A DNA stretch of 64,000 nucleotides from Ulota crispa (Eukaryota > Streptophyta > Bryopsida > Orthotrichales > Orthotrichaceae): NCBI GenBank assembly GCA_963920765.1, contig OY987247.1:1116001-1180000 (forward strand), given 5' to 3'. Position numbers and translations under genes: made by a program. Position 1 is the stretch's first letter, and each line of letters begins with the position of its first letter. Shown piece by piece: positions 24,763 to 37,400 of the stretch. The notes beneath the pieces are model-generated. The model did no database searches, was not told the DNA's origin, and saw only the letters and a list, made by a program, of their open reading frames with translations.

Positions 24763-27700
24763 CTAGTATGGTGTAATTACAAAAATCTAAGAAAAGACTC
24801 ATCATGATTAATGTTGAAAAAGATGTTTCATACAAAGTATCAAAAGTTTCAATGCCAAACTAACAAGTTTCAATATCATTTCTGATTAATGAATAGATGT
24901 GCATGAAAGAATCATTGTACAAGTTCCATACTGGACATCAAATTTGGTGTTTTTTTGCATTTGAACTTGATCATGTACTTGGCCTTTACATAGACTAAAA
25001 AGACAAAAAAATAAAATAAGAAATAGATGTTCTTTTGTTGAAACAATGGGTCACGTATGCAAATATGATGTGGTAAGAGCAAAAAATGCTAAGATTTTAT
25101 AAAAAATCACAATTGATTTTGTCATAAACCACAGGTAAAAAAACAGATTCACAATGACTAAGTGACAATGACTAATCCATGACTATACAGTCATTTTACA
25201 ATCATTTTGTAGTTGTTGTATAATCATTGCAGTCATTGTCACTTAGTCATTGTGAACTAATTTTTTTACCTATGAACATTTTCCAACACATGGTGCACTT
25301 GATTAAATGTGAAATTAGAGAAATTTGTATTATTATATTAGTATAAATAAACACTGCAATTACGTCTTTTTTGCACAAATTAACAAGTTAATCAAATTTA
25401 AATTCCAAAGGTGCAAGGTCTGTCTCTTTTGAAGATTTGTAAAGATCTATTAAGAAATCCAACATAAAAGTATATTTTAGAGTTGATATGTGATTAAAAA
25501 TTGAAAGTTTTGAAAATTGAGATTATATCCATATGCTTGGATCCACTAACAATATTACAAGATATATTGACAAGAGTTTGAAACATTCAATTCTTAATTC
25601 TCTTTGAACTTGATTTTAAACAAGTAGTAATAATTCTGAAGTGGAGTTGGTGAAATAGAAATTGAAGTGTGATGATTCTATCAATGATTTCTTAAGATTT
25701 TGTTAGTTTAATTTACAATCTCAATTTCCAATGACACTCTTTCAACCAAAAACCTATTATAGTTTTCTTTTCACCTATTTGGTATTTATGATTCTACTAC
25801 AATGCACATTATAGAAACATTGAATTGGTTGCTCAATGAAAAAGCCTAGTCAAGCTACTTCAACCTTTCATTGCTCACAATTAAGCCTAGTATTTATTGT
25901 GATTGTTTTTATTTGAAATCATCCATTGACCCAACACAAATTATTGGCAAATTTAAAAATCGACACCATTGCAAATTTCAAGTAAAAATTGTTTGATTAC
26001 TAAAACCTATAGAACAAACATAAAGTCTAACAAAAGATGTAAGTGATTTTTCCAAAGAAGTGTGGCCATGTGTCAACCAATTATCACAAGCAAAGATAAG
26101 ACCAATCTTTAAGAACTAGAAGTAAGCAATACTTGGGAAATTCAAGGTGAGTTTCAAAAGCAAAATCACCAAGTACAAATACACTTTTCACCCACAGTAC
26201 CTCCTTTGGGACTTTGTGACATGGTTCATTTTTGCTAAAACACTGCAAGAAATATTTCAAGATTACATCAATACAAAAGGAGAAACAGCTCTACACAATG
26301 CTTGGATAGAAACTCTCCACAAAAACATTGCAACATGCACGCACATAATTAGGGGCGGTTCAGACTAAGTCCCATGTTCCAAGTCGCACTGAAATTTGAT
26401 GAAATCTAAGAATTTGATTGACAAAGAGGCAAAAGATGGGACTTTGCATTTCAGACTATGCCTCAAGTCCCACATCCCACTTGCTTACATGGAGCCTACA
26501 TGTTAGCACTTATTCAAATTTTGGCGCCAAAAAAAGTGGGACTTCACTCCAAGATTGAGAGAGCCCAAAGCAATAGCAATTCTAAAATCTACCTTTCAAG
26601 AGGAGCAATCACCTCTTTTTTACACTAGGGGTAACTACACCTAACATTTTGCCTCTATATTGTAGTTCATATATTTTTGACCTTGAACCACCTATGCTAA
26701 GTCTAAAGACGTGATCCTACTTCAACTCCTAAATGAGCTTTCCACTAAAAAAAAATGTAAATACAATATTGATTTTTGTATTATTTGTAGTACAATCATA
26801 ATATTTTCTTATGAATTGTGGAAAACTAAAGAAATAAAAAGACTTTCAAAAAATGAAATAAAATAAAATATTAACTAGAAAAACTTTAAAAACTTTAAAA
26901 AATGAAAACATAAACTAAAAAACACTCTAAAAATTTAGGAAAATTATCAAAATTCCCTTCAATTCTTTAAAAATATCAAATATATCCCTATCACTACTAG
27001 AAAATTTTGCACGAAATCAACAGAGTTCCAACAAGAGACTGTTGATTTTTTGCTGTGGCTTTTGGACGTGTTAGCTTGGATACTTTTTCACAAGGGCTTT
27101 GTTGTTTTTTTGTTGATTTTCAGTTGATATTTTCTTGTATATGTGTTACTTCTATGTTTTATTTCTTTAGTAGTGTTTTTTTTATATGAGAAAACAATAT
27201 TAAGAAAAAGTTACTTGCAGAGGTGCTCAACAGCCAGCGGCCAAGGCGGTCACTATGCACTAGATACCGACTGAACCGGTTGCCACACCATTCCCATGAG
27301 GGCATGCACAATGGAGGACTAGAAATTTATCCATACACTACATTTCCATTTATTTTCAAAAACCAGTAGACTTCATTAGCAATTTTGGCATATTAAATGG
27401 TTTCTTTTCAAAGAACTTAAAACTGAAAAAAGTTGGCTACTGTACTCTACTTTTATCTCCAACAAATTTTTATAGATTTTAGTTCTTTAATCAAAAGCTA
27501 TGAACAAAAATTAGAGAGGGTGTTCAAAAAATTTAAAATTTCTATTTGTTTCCACCCCTTTGATTTTTGTTTATAATTTTTTATTGGAATACATAAATCT
27601 CAAAAGTATTGCTGGTAATGAAATTTGGCTTCATTACTATAAAAAAGTTAATTAATTTTTTTGAAAAAAAAACTCATTTTATATTAAAACAGCCTCTATA

Positions 27701-28215
27701 GTTTGCTAGTTTTCAAAAATATCAAATTATGAAAAGTTATGGAAATAAAACTTTGCAACTATAAAATCAAAGTTTAAAAAAATCTAATAGATTAAAATAA
27801 ATTTTGTAATATTTTGAAGATTATTAAATACTTTTTAAAGATTCTAATAATATTTCATAAGATTTTAATTTTATTGTGGATCTAGTCAATAAAGGAAGGA
27901 AAAATATCAAAAATGCCCTTCAATTTGTTCAAAATATCAAATTTATCCCTTAATGATTTAAGATATCAACTGAACACTCCTAGTTTTTTATAGAAGTATC
28001 AAGGGTATTTTTTATAATTCAAATCTTTGAAGGATGTAATTGATTTTTTGAAAGAATGAAGGGATTTTTTTGTATTTTTTTCATTAAAAATTTGTGGTAT
28101 CCACAACAATAAAATATTGTAATTTTTATCAAAAAATTTGTTGAATTAGTCAAGTTGTATCCAAAAGGGTCCAAATCAAAAAGAAATTGTTGAATTTTTT
28201 TGTTGTTTTGGTCAT
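24763..28215. other. Intergenic desert with small repeats
   Basis: Very AT-rich. At 25133-25271 a 139-bp hairpin pairs GATTCACAATGACTAAGTGA with TCACTTAGTCATTGTGAAC. At about 26351 a terminus GGGGCGGTTCAGACTAAGTC resembles the end of the element at 50723. A small GC-richer patch at about 27226-27310 is unexplained. No gene is supported. Confidence 0.5.
25133..25271. repeat. Short foldback repeat (139 bp)
   Basis: Arms begin AGGTAAAAAAAC and end with TTTTTTTACCT, with an inner stem CACAATGACTAAGTGACAAT and its complement. The spacer itself contains smaller pairings of TCATTTT. Probably a miniature element. Confidence 0.7.
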
Positions 28216-28367
28216 CACTAGTAGAAAACTTTGGTTTTTTTGTTGTTTTGGTTGTGTTGATTGAGTTCATTTTTTTTATTTGGACAAAAATCTATTGCTT
28301 TCAACAAAAAAGTAAACTCAATTAACGCAACCAAAACAACATGTTAAACTAAGTTTTCTACTAGTGA
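28216..28367. mobile_element. Mini-element with CACTAGTAGAAAAC ends
   Basis: The inverted ends CACTAGTAGAAAACTT and AAGTTTTCTACTAGTG enclose 152 bp. The terminus resembles CACTA (En/Spm) ends of plants. No matching target duplication is seen, so the superfamily call is tentative. Confidence 0.45.
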
Positions 28368-28540
28368 ATGTACACTCAAAATTCTAAAAGATTCTAATTT
28401 TCTTGAACACTTTTTTTATTTTTTTAAACTTCAAAACATTTTCATGTAGTCCAAAAAAATTAAAGAAAGATTTCAAAAACAACCCAAACTATTCTAATAG
28501 TTTTCTATGAAAAAATATTTAAGTATTTTAATGAATTTTA

Positions 28541-29044
28541 AAAAAATTCTCAAAAATTCTCAAAGATTCCAAGAAGATTCTCATAGATTCTTGAAGAACC
28601 TCAAAGATTTTTAAAGATTCTAGGAGAATCTCAAAGATTTCAAAAAGATCCTCAAAGATTCTCAAAGTTCTCAAAGATCCTCAAAGATTCTCAAAGTTCT
28701 CAAAGATCCTCAAAGATTCTCAAAGATTCTTGAAGAGTCCAAAAGATTCTTGAGGATTCTCAAATATTCTTAAAGATTCCAAAATGATTCTCAAAGATCC
28801 TCAAAGATTCTTAAAGATTCTCAAAGATTCTCAAAGATTCCAAGAGAATCTCAAAAAATCTCAAAGATGATCAAAGATTCTTAAAGAGTCCAAAAGATTC
28901 TCAAAGATTCTAAAAGATTCCAAAAAGATCCTTAAAGATTCTCAAAGATTCTCAAAGTTTCAAAGAGAATCTCAAAGAATCTCAAAGGTTATCAAAGATT
29001 CTTAAAGAGTCCAAAAGATTTTTGAAGATTCTCAAATTCTTAAA
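28541..29044. repeat. About 500 bp of degenerate 10-bp minisatellite (CTCAAAGATT)
   Basis: Units of CTCAAAGATT and variants (CTCAAAGATC, CTTAAAGATT, CCAAAAGATT, CAAGAGAATC) repeat dozens of times and stop next to CCCTAAACCCTAAACCCTAA at about 29045. No long open frame runs through it. Confidence 0.9.
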
Positions 29045-29196
29045 GGCCCTAAACCCTAAACCCTAACTCCACGACACCCCTGCCAGCAAATTTGTCTTTG
29101 CCTTCGCCTTCTTTGCCTTTGTCGCCTGCTCCTCTCTCATTATCATATAAAACATTGTTATCTAGGTTTCCGTGCAACTATATGTCAAGCAAGGAG

Positions 29197-29426
29197 TGTT
29201 GAGATAAGTATTCTATTATTATGCTCTCCACTATAGTTAGCTAGAGTTTACTTTAGTAAAAGGATCCCATGGACCAATAGTAGAGAAGAACTTTTACTTT
29301 CTATCTTGGTTCTTCACTTATATATAATAGGGAAACCCTACTTGGATTATTACACTTGTTACTTCTTCTCCTTGCATACTTTGTAATATCTCTTTTGTGT
29401 CCTCATTGTGTTTTCTATTCCCAACA
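29197..29426. mobile_element. Possible small LTR-like unit
   Basis: Begins TGTTGAGATAAG and ends TTCCCAACA, so it has TG...CA ends with short inverted TGTTG/CAACA. It contains a TATATATAATAG box-like stretch and a downstream pyrimidine-rich region. No flanking duplication and no second LTR were found, so this is weak. Confidence 0.2.
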
Positions 29427-29445
29427 CTTTCCTCTCTCTCATTAC

Positions 29446-29544
29446 CTCTGCCGCCGTGCCATTCCACAAAGGCTCCACATCCACGAAACCGGTGGCGTTT
29501 TTGTCGAGCTCGAACGGTTTTTGGCTCACATGCATCGATGCCAT
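29446..29544 (-). CDS. Orphan exon candidate (33 codons)
   Basis: On the minus strand an ATG opens MASMHVSQKPFELDKN and runs 33 codons to GAG|gtaatg, a plausible donor in phase 0. Its base composition is richer in GC than its surroundings. No partner exon was found at lower coordinates before 20724, and no family is recognised. It could be a first exon, a captured gene fragment, or chance. Confidence 0.2.
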
Positions 29545-29710
29545 CCCATCCTCAAATTGTCAACTCTCTTTCACGACCTGCATGCTGAGTGCTTCTTGTC
29601 GATCACTTGCGAGCCTCGGGATACACAAGCTAGGGATTCCTTTTGCTCCTTGTAAAATTTGGTGCTTTATTTTTTTGAGTTTTGTGTATTTGTTTTTTGA
29701 GTTTTTTTCC

Positions 29711-29935
29711 AAGCTTCAATGTTTCTCCGGTTTACCAAATGCATTTGAAGCACACAAATTATGTGCATAGACTCGTTTAGGGTCCGTGCTGCTTTTCCGA
29801 GCTTCGACTTGTGTCTAGAATGCTACGAGTTACTAGAAATGCATGTGAAGCACACGGATTATGCTCATAGACCCGTTTAGGGTCCGTGCTACTTTTGCAA
29901 GCTTTGATGTTTCTCCGGAATACTATGGGTAACCA
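29711..29935. repeat. Imperfect direct repeats of 88-100 bp
   Basis: The block starting AAGCTTCAATGTTTCTCCGG recurs from about 29799 and about 29899. Shared blocks include CGTTTAGGGTCCGTGCT and TGAAGCACAC. About two and a half copies, non-coding. Confidence 0.65.
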
Positions 29936-30364
29936 AGGTCCCGGAATGTATTTTAAGTTATATATTGTTTGAAATATAAACAACATCTGTGGTTTTGTGT
30001 AAAAATATCAATTATATCCCTAGTTATCTTTGAAAACATCTAATACTCTTAGTTTTTTTGTGCCTCTTTGTTGAAATTTTTATAAGTCATATTGCACTAG
30101 TACATTTTTTATACACTGTAATACACTTATAATCAACAATTATTGGCCAAATAAGAAATACTAAGGCACAACACATGTACTCATTAGCTCAAAAGTAATT
30201 CCCACACCAAGCAAAACAAACCCTAAGCTTCATCTTGGTGGACTTGAATTTTCGATAACTTTTTTTTTCACAAAGCCTTATGCTAACCACTTGAAGTTGA
30301 ATGGGCGTTGTTGGTTACAAGTGTCATGCAGTGTATTGTCCCAAAAAACCAAAGGTAAGCTTAA

Positions 30365-31250
30365 CCCCTAAATGCCCGAGGCACCAGATTCTAGTGTCCA
30401 AAAAATTTCAGGAAACTTTGAAACCTTGTTGAAGGCACAGATTTTATTGTTTTGAGGTTTTTTTTTGGAAAAGTTGCGCATTGAAGTTAGCTTCACCGTT
30501 CAAATTCAACTTCCTCCATATCTTATTCCATTTGTTTTTGGTGGAAGGTTAATTACAAGCATACATTTTTTGTCATGAATAGTGTCACAGAGCCTATGAG
30601 AAGTTGCCACATTGAAAAGATGGGCATCAAGTTGAGCAAAAGGTGAAGATTTCCCTTGGGCACTCCCTTGGGCAATAAGGGCCTTTTTTCTAAAATTTTG
30701 ACATTTAACAAAATCTAAAAGTGCTTTTGGACTAATTTCTACTTGGAATGTCTTTGTTAATAAAATTAAAATCTATTCACCGTTGAAAATCTTTCATTTG
30801 TAATGATTTTTGGTCAATAATTGAAGCTAAATATTTCTTTGTATTAGATGGTTGCCTTTTGACAATTGCATTGTAGGCTCATTTGTGAAATTGTGGTCAT
30901 GGATTTGGAAGAGGGGACATTGGTTTTGAGATAACAACAATAAACACTAAAGCATCCTAAGCAGTTGTTTCCCAATTTTGTATCCAAAAGTTGCCAATTT
31001 GCATTAGAAGTTTCGGGGCAGCTCCAAAAAAAGCAAAAAAATCCATACTCATCATCATTCAACCACAAATATCTTAAAATCCCCAAGACCATTTTGGATT
31101 CTTTTTGGGTAGTGCCATTTAGAAACCTTGAAGTTCAAGATTCAATGATTACAATTTTTTTTAATGTTTACTAATGAACTTATAAGGACAATTCCAAAAC
31201 TTCAAAACTACCTTCCAAAAACGAGAAAAACAACCTTGGGCATTTAGGGG
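30365..31250. mobile_element. TTAA-type element P2 (886 bp)
   Basis: Exact TTAA flanks at 30361-30364 and 31251-31254. The ends are CCCCTAAATGCCCGAG and CTTGGGCATTTAGGGG. It is non-coding. Its right end lies only 166 bp before the start codon of the LpxB-related gene, so it may overlap that gene's promoter. Confidence 0.75.
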
Positions 31251-31416
31251 TTAATGGTAATTTGTGGGTTTCCCTCTGAGAGCGAGCCCGGCGTCGTCAC
31301 CACCGAGCGCCCAGCTCGTCGCAAGCTCTGATTTTGGGGAGATTTGTGGCAGCGATGGTGACGATCACGATGTAACTTTAACTTAAGCGACGAGGGTGGC
31401 GAGCCCGGCGTGCGCA

Positions 31417-34400
31417 ATGGCAGCATTGCAGTGTCACGCTACTCTTTGGAGCGGTCAATCCTCGTGCAACAACCCCGAATCTCTCAAACCCAAACTCTGC
31501 ACCACCAACCCTGCTTCTGCTCGATTCAACGCTACCCAATTCCATACAAAAACAAACATTTGCCGGGCGTCGCAACTTCCAAGGCGAGGTAGCTTTTGCA
31601 TCACCTTTTTCCTACAAAGATTTTTGTTGAGTTTATGCGTTGTGTGTACTTAATGGGTCGCTTTTTGTGTGTTCAATTTCTGGTCCCCCGGAACTGCAAG
31701 CTATACTGTCACTGCCGTCGTGTATTCAAATTACCAGTTTGTTGCAGAGAAACTTTAAAATCATGTGGTGATAAGCTTAATCTCATGCATTTGATGCTAG
31801 TTGAAGGCGGATCCTGCACTTACCTCATCCATACTTTTAAATTCTACTAATCCCTATAAACCCCAAAATACCAAAAATCTTCTCATATTTGATCTTTTAA
31901 CAATTTTGATTAGGTCACGTTGGAGACTTATTTACTACACTTTTGTTTCGTTTTGGTCGTTTTCAAAGCATGATGTCCAATTTAGGCCTCAGTTTTTTTT
32001 AATATGTTTTGCGTTCTTCATTTGGAAACTGTTTTTGTTTTCACTTTCTGATTTATTTTTGGGAGCAGTATATGTAGTGTTCTTCGTTGAATTATGGCCT
32101 CGGTTGAAGTATATTTTTACAAGGGAAAATTTCATGGATACCCCTGAAGTTTGCAATATTTACATAAATACCTCTGCTTTTTCAGAAATTACACAAATAC
32201 CCTTGGACCATAATTTTTAGGCGTTTAATTGTTGTGCTTGTACTTCGATTCTTCATGACCAATGTTGAAGGGAATGTAATGAAACAAAAAAGAAGCAACG
32301 TGCGCACAAAGGAAGAAGGGAAGTGGCATGCACAACAAAACTAAACGCCTGAAAATTGCTCCAAGGGTGTTTGTGCAATTTCTGAAAAACCAGGGGTATC
32401 TTTACAAATATTGCAAACTTCAGGGGTATCCATGAAATTTTCCCTTTTTACATTATGATGAATTGTTTTGGTAGTTTTGAAACTATGAATCCTTGGTCCT
32501 GGAGGGGTTTGTTTGTTGCTGAGGTTATGGTTTTGTGCGGTGCAGGTGAAGGTACGATTTGCAGAGAAAGAGCGAGGTTGTGTGATACACGAGCTGAGGT
32601 GGAGGGTGAGGCGGTGGATGTAGTGATCCTGACGAATGGGCCTGGGGAGGTAGCGACGTGGGTGAAGCCAGTGGTTGCAAAGCTGCGGCAGACAGCAGAG
32701 GGCGAGGCTATTGATATGCGCGTCTCAGTATGTAAAACCTGCAACTACACTTGACACTACAGCTGTATAAATAAATGCTTTTCTTCTTCATAAGCAAACC
32801 AAACAGGAATCCTTGCAAACAGGATTCCAATGTACCAAAGAATGTGTTATTTGGATACCCTATGCAAAAGTTCTAAGGGTTCAAAGTTTTGTTGGTGGAT
32901 GACCTAAAACCAATAGAAAGTAAGCTTTGATGTTAAGCAAGGTATACATTCCAAAATTAATATGTACTCGTTGTTTGAAGGTTTTGGATTTTGCATTTGT
33001 CTGTGTCATAATTAGGTACCTCTACCTCAGTTTGGATTTCACCTCAGTTTTTATTCCTCCTGATTTAATTGACTGCATGTTCATATGTTTGATAGCTGCA
33101 TACGGTATTATTAGTCATGTTCATTCACCGATTGACGGCTTGTCATGTAGAAAGTTCTATGTGGTAGTAGAAAACCACTTAAAGGTTATTTTTAGAAACC
33201 CTAAGCATAGTAAACACTACCTGCTATAATGCCATTTAAAACTATGAAGGAAGAACGAGCCTTTTTTGATTGTATGTAAAGTTGTATCTACCTCATATCC
33301 ATATCCACCAAACTCACTGTAAGAACAAACAAGGAGTATGTTGTGTTAGTTTTCAACATCCTGATGCTCAGCTGTTGTCTACAATTGGAAAAATTACAAA
33401 ATTACAAGTGTATAGCAATAGAGGTAAAACCGGTTTTAACGTAAACCTTGCCAATCGAAACATGGCCTGCTTTTTTAGAATACATTTAGGGAGATGAGTT
33501 TGTCTACTAGTGATTGAATGTTTCTGTTATTGCCAGAGATCAGCTTTTTTTTCTGTTGTTACCTTCTTGCAATTCATTATAATGTAATGAGCTATTTCAT
33601 TGTATAGGTGGTGTTAGCACCGTGCCCACATGCCTCTGGTGGAGAGCTCCAACTGCTTCAATCATTCAAGGAGATTGACCGATGCCAGGTCTGATAATAT
33701 CTCATGCATGACACCGATATTAGAGAACGCATGAAAGTGTTTTTGCAGGTTAATTTTCCGGGCTTTTGGTAGGGTTTAAGGTTTAGGGTTAGGGTTTAGG
33801 GTTTATGGTTTAGGGCTAGCGTTTAGGGTTTATGATAGCACGCTTCTTTTTCAGTAGTCTGAATCATAGATATGGTGAAATTGTAGGGACCAGAAGGATT
33901 TTTCTCACTCCTGTTCTTGGGTCGAACACGAGACTTTTGGGATTGGCGCAAGCGAGGAGTGTGTATATACCTTGGCGGCGATCAATTTTTTACAGTATGT
34001 CACAGCTCCTTCATATCTTTGCCTTTTTCTGTAATTCTGTTGCTGGGCTTTCGTTGAAAGAGAGCATATTTTGTCAATTCGTCATAACAATTTTTTTGAG
34101 AACGGTGCGAATTAATAGTTATTTGAGCAAATTCGTCCCAATCTAGTGCAAATGGAGTAATAATAAAGCTTGGACGTAACTCATATGTGAAGATAATGGC
34201 TTATTGGCTTGAGGAGCTCTCAGTGAGCTAAATTTTGTGAAACGAATGTGTTAGGGATTCCTTCTTCATGCCAAATCGAGAGGGTGTTCTAGAATTCATG
34301 CTCAGCAGAGGTTTTATTAGGATGTTATATTTTGGGTAACCTTTTTCACGTACCAGTATAGACCTTAGATACTTTCAAAATCAAGGCAATGGCACATCGT

Positions 34401-37400
34401 TGGAGTCTTTGATATGGTTCTCTTCTTGAATTTTCTTGTTGCTATTTACCCGGTACACTGGTGGTTGTGTGGGGTGAGCTGGCATGGACATGTAATGTTG
34501 GTGTTTTCGATGAGGTTGTTAAATAATACTAATAATTGAATTTTGAGTTTTGAATCAGCTCGTCCTCGGGTGGAGGTTAGGTTACAAGACTCTTGTATAT
34601 GCAGAAGACGCAGCACGATGGCCTGGGTATGTGTGGATACCTCCTCACCTGCTTCTCTTTGTCCCATTGTGGTTGTTTATTTGTTTCTATTTTTAAATCA
34701 TTGTTTCAATAGATTCTCGTTTGTTTACCCCTAAACTCATACTCATTTGGTATAAAATCACTGCAGAAAGGACAACTCTTTCCCTTTCCTAACGTAACAG
34801 CAGTGGTCCAAACTTTATTAGTACAAGTTTCTCGAGAGACTCTGCTAATTGTACTAAATATTTCAATTTAGATATCCACATTAGCTAATATACAAATTTG
34901 GAAGAAGTTTCGCTAAATTTAGCAACACTGGGTAGTAGGAAGGGGAAATGTATAAGGTAGGAGGTTCTAATTTGGTGCAGGCTCTAAAATGGTGCACCTT
35001 CTCAAATATACTCAGCTTGTACATGTTGTTTTCATAGCCCTTCAACAATGTACAGGTTGTGTACATTTGAGAAGGTGCACCATTTTAAAGAGCTATGGCC
35101 TTTCCACTTCAAAATTTCATTACTAATTCCACAAAGCTTCAAAAAATATGAGACAACTTGGGTTAGATGTCAATTCCTCTTGTCTTTCAAGGAAAATTTA
35201 CTGAAAAATATTTCAAGAAGTTCCACCTCCCCAAAATTCAGTTTCAGCCTTAGATGCTCCATTCATGAGCCTCCTACCTTAGTGTCAAGACTGTTAAAAT
35301 GCCATGTTGATCTGGTGCAATCATGGGAACGTGTTAATCTGGTGTGAGTATGGGAACAGATTGGTGGACGGGTACATGCTGCGTTCACAAGAGCTTTTGG
35401 TAGGAGTGCCGCAATGGGCACGCAGCCGCTGTCAGGTAGTGGGAGACCTTTTTGTGGATGCAGTAAGGAGTTCACCCTCATCAACTAAACCCCAGCCTCA
35501 GGCTCAAGACGAGAACGCTGTTCCCATCGTTGGCCTTCTCCCTGGATCCAAGGTTACTCCTCGCACTCAAAAATGCATTGCAAAAATACATCATTTTTAA
35601 CAAAACTAGACTTTTTTAGGCCGTTTGAAAGAGCTCATTTTAACTTAAGTTTCTTCTGACGCAATTGTGCAGGACGCAAAATTGGCCATTGCTGTGCCTT
35701 ATTTCATGGCGGTTGCAGAATATCTACATCAGATGTAGGTTCCTCCCTTTAAAAAGCAGCTTTTTTCATGTACTGTTTATCTTTGGTGCAACAAAATTAG
35801 GAAAATTACACCAGGTTACGTGAATACTAAGACTAAGAAAAACAGGGAAAATATGTGGTTTTATCCCCTAATTCCATTTCACAAGCTGAACTTCCAAAAC
35901 CTGTTTTTGAAGCTCAGAAATTGTACACTGAATATTGCGTTTAGGTTGCCCCACACTAATTTCTCGCCTTTTCACACTATATAAATATTTACTGCTGCTC
36001 CAGTAAATTTCATCAAAAATTACTACAACAAAACATTTTTAAAGGGCATGTCAATAACAATGAAGCTGCAAAAAAGCAAATTAGCTACCTTCAAGTCATA
36101 AATCATGTGAAAATCCAAATATTTAGAGAGTTGCATGCGCCTCCAAGTGGCCAAGTGATGAGTCATGAGGTAAGTTAACAGGGTAAGGCAACCTAATTGT
36201 CAAGGTAACCTAAATGCAATATTCAGTGTAGGTTATGTTTTCATGCAATATTCAGAGTGGGTTATGTTTTCTTCTTGCTATTGGTACATTTAGTTTCTGT
36301 TACCTTCTAATTGGGCTTAATTTAACTCTTCGGTTTAGGCTTTGTTTGACACGTAAGCTCAGTGTGGAGAGTTGTACTAATGTAGGATGGGTTGAGTGGC
36401 AGGATAGAATGGGAGGTCGGGTGCGGTTTTTGTTACCTCTGGCTCCCACGGTAACCATGACCGAGCTTCAACGATATGCCAATGCTGCTACCAACCCTCT
36501 TATCTCACGTTTCCACTGGACTTCAGGGTACGTGGTCGAAAATCAAGCCGCCACGTCATCTGAATTAAGCTCAACCAGGAATTTATTCAAAGTTGCGGGA
36601 CTGGGGAAGCTCGTGACTCAGAGGGGGGTGCCTATAGAGATTCAGCAGGAGTTCCCTCCTTATTCTCTATACCAGAGCTGCACCATCTGTCTAACAACCG
36701 TAATGCTCTACCCTTTTTCCTTGCTAGTCTTTTCTTTCTTATCTATATGTCGAAGTTAACTCTTAAAGTGCTTAAAGTCCCTTTGGAAGCTAATAATTGA
36801 TCATAGCAATTTTTAAAAAACATTTTTTTCAATTTCTCCTACAAGAATTAATGTAAAATTTCATGGATACCCCTGAAGTTCGCAATATTTGCATAGATAC
36901 CCCTGCTTTTTCAGAAATTGCACTAATACCCTTGGACCAAAATTTCAGGCATTTATTTGTTGTGCTTGTACTTCCTTCATGACCAATGTTGAAGAAGGGA
37001 ATGTAAGAAACAAAACAGAAGCAATGTGCGCACAAAGGAAGAAAGGAAGTAGCATGTATAACAAAACAAACGCCTGAAAATTTTGGTCCAAGGGCATTTG
37101 TGCAATTTCTGGAAAAGCAGAAGTATCTATGCAAATATTGCAAACTTCAGGGGTATCCATGGAATTTTCCCTAATTTTTATGGTTTCTTCTCTTTGTATT
37201 GGATTATGTCTTGTTTACCTTTTTGGACACCCCTTTTTTTGGAAAACAGGGGAAGTATTATCGTCTGAATATCCTTTTTCCTTCTTTCCTTTTTTTTTTT
37301 GCGGTGCAGGTGGGTACAAACACAGCAGAGCTTGGGACGTTGGGTGTTCCCATGCTTGTGGTCCTCCCAACCTATTTTCTGGGGGTAGTTTTACTCTCCA

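Noticed and set aside
28541..29044. CRISPR-like array
   Set aside because: The units are 10 bp, contiguous and degenerate, with no unique spacers, in a eukaryotic sequence.
29197..29770. Copia-type retrotransposon with gag
   Set aside because: A TG...CA unit is present, but no second LTR, primer binding site, target duplication or gag/pol motif could be seen. Only a weak LTR-like note was kept.
31801..32220. 139-codon plus-strand frame upstream of exon 2 of the LpxB-related gene
   Set aside because: It is intron sequence that runs into a MITE and ends inside it; out of step with the spliced frame.
33832..34146. 104-codon plus-strand frame starting MIARFFFSS
   Set aside because: It overlaps exon 4 of the LpxB-related gene in a different frame; the exon frame carries the family motif LGGDQFF.
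36829..37160. Open frames of 62-104 codons on both strands
   Set aside because: They fall inside the second MITE copy and match similar frames in the first copy; they are repeat sequence.
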